Assembly (NCBI RefSeq): GCF_000003815.2
Contig: NC_049980.1
Span: 395,084 to 459,083, forward strand
Direction: 5' to 3'
Source: Branchiostoma floridae
Taxonomy: Eukaryota; Chordata; Leptocardii; Amphioxiformes; Branchiostomatidae
Length of the DNA: 64,000 bases
Below are positions 63,293 to 64,000 of this stretch, one piece after another; positions within the stretch are counted from its first letter, which is position 1; every line of letters begins with the position of its first letter. The notes below the pieces were generated by a model, which was not told the DNA's origin, ran no database searches, and was given only the letters and a program-made list of their open reading frames with translations. A program made the position numbers and the translations under genes.

Positions 63293-64000
63293 CTAATGAT
63301 CGTTAAAGAGGTTCATCAACCACGCATCAACCAGCCCAAGCTGTGCTGTCAGACATTGGAAATTTTGAGGTATGTATCTTACCTTTAAAACAGTCACTAT
63401 TGGAAGGAAATTGGTAGTAACAGCATCTGAAGAAAGTTAAAAACCAATTAACTCTCAAACACCATCCATCTGGGAGGGGGCCAGAGTATAGGGAGGTAAA
63501 CAGAATAACTCGCTGGATAAAGGAGGCAGTTTGGATCATAAAGTCAGCTATAAGTAGCAGCTAGAAGCAGGCCCAGCCAGTCTAACACTTATAATGTTAT
63601 CTGACAACCATCGAAACTTTGAATTTGAGTACTATCCTAACTGTGTCTAAGAACTTTAGTATATTCTCACCACTGAAAACACCAGGTTTGTTTCATGTGA
63701 CAAAAGGTAGAAGATGGTCCAAATCTAAACAGACCCCGTTATATTTAGCTCAGTGATATCTTTTTGTTAATTTTTTTTGTGGGCATTGAACATTTATTGC
63801 TCAATGAAACGGGGAGTATACAATAATATCATAAGTTCTGTGGTTTTCAATGTAAGTGACGGTTTAAGTCTTTAAACAATGTATATTCCTTAATTTTGCA
63901 TTAAAAATTACACTTTGACAACTTGCCGAATGATACCAAGTTAGGTATTATCCTAGGAAAAATACATATTGAGGGCAACCAAAAATATTATATTTTGCAA
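63293..64000 (-). other. Right edge, intron of the synaptotagmin-like gene
   Basis: No further exon recognised. The upstream C2A exon and N-terminal exons should lie beyond the window. Confidence 0.5.

Overview
The window looks like draft genomic sequence from an invertebrate chordate, most likely amphioxus (Branchiostoma). That assignment is inference from gene structure, receptor families and repeat style; no database was searched. It holds intron-rich animal genes with GT/AG introns, many short inverted-repeat transposons, fragments of non-LTR retrotransposons, and three runs of N (9289-9388, 18920-19467, 37391-37827). No bacterial features, CRISPR arrays or rRNA were seen.

Layout. (1) 0.7-3.2 kb: a 5'-truncated LINE on the minus strand, then simple repeats. 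(2) 5157-14716, minus strand: a complete 12-exon DEG/ENaC (ASIC-like) channel gene whose exons join in one frame to 471 residues. (3) 14.7-22.2 kb: no convincing gene, but several transposons, two of them piggyBac-like with TTAA flanks. (4) 22.35-23.46 kb, minus: a single-exon rhodopsin-family GPCR. (5) 26174-45122, plus: a p38 MAP kinase gene. Ten exons are certain, one is represented by a tandem array, and the exons for the catalytic loop and TGY activation loop must lie in the 37.4-37.8 kb gap. (6) 49957-51093, plus: a second GPCR, close paralog of the first and in inverted orientation, so the p38 gene sits between the arms of an inverted duplication. (7) 54136-63292, minus: two exons of a synaptotagmin-like double-C2 protein, with at least one exon between them not found.

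The most unusual signal is in the p38 gene, where short tandem arrays sit exactly on exon boundaries. The acceptor side of exon 4 is repeated with a 40-bp period, the end of the P+1-loop exon plus its donor with a 77-80-bp period (at least seven units), and the acceptor side of exon 9 with a 31-bp period (eight units). Similar boundary duplications occur at the stop codon of GPCR 1 (33-bp units that moved the stop 38 codons upstream) and at the end of the last C2 exon (84-bp spacing). Whether these arrays give alternative splicing or only reflect replication slippage cannot be told from sequence.

The genes are not an obvious functional unit: an ion channel, two likely lipid-type or orphan GPCRs, a stress kinase and a membrane-trafficking protein, each with its own promoter.
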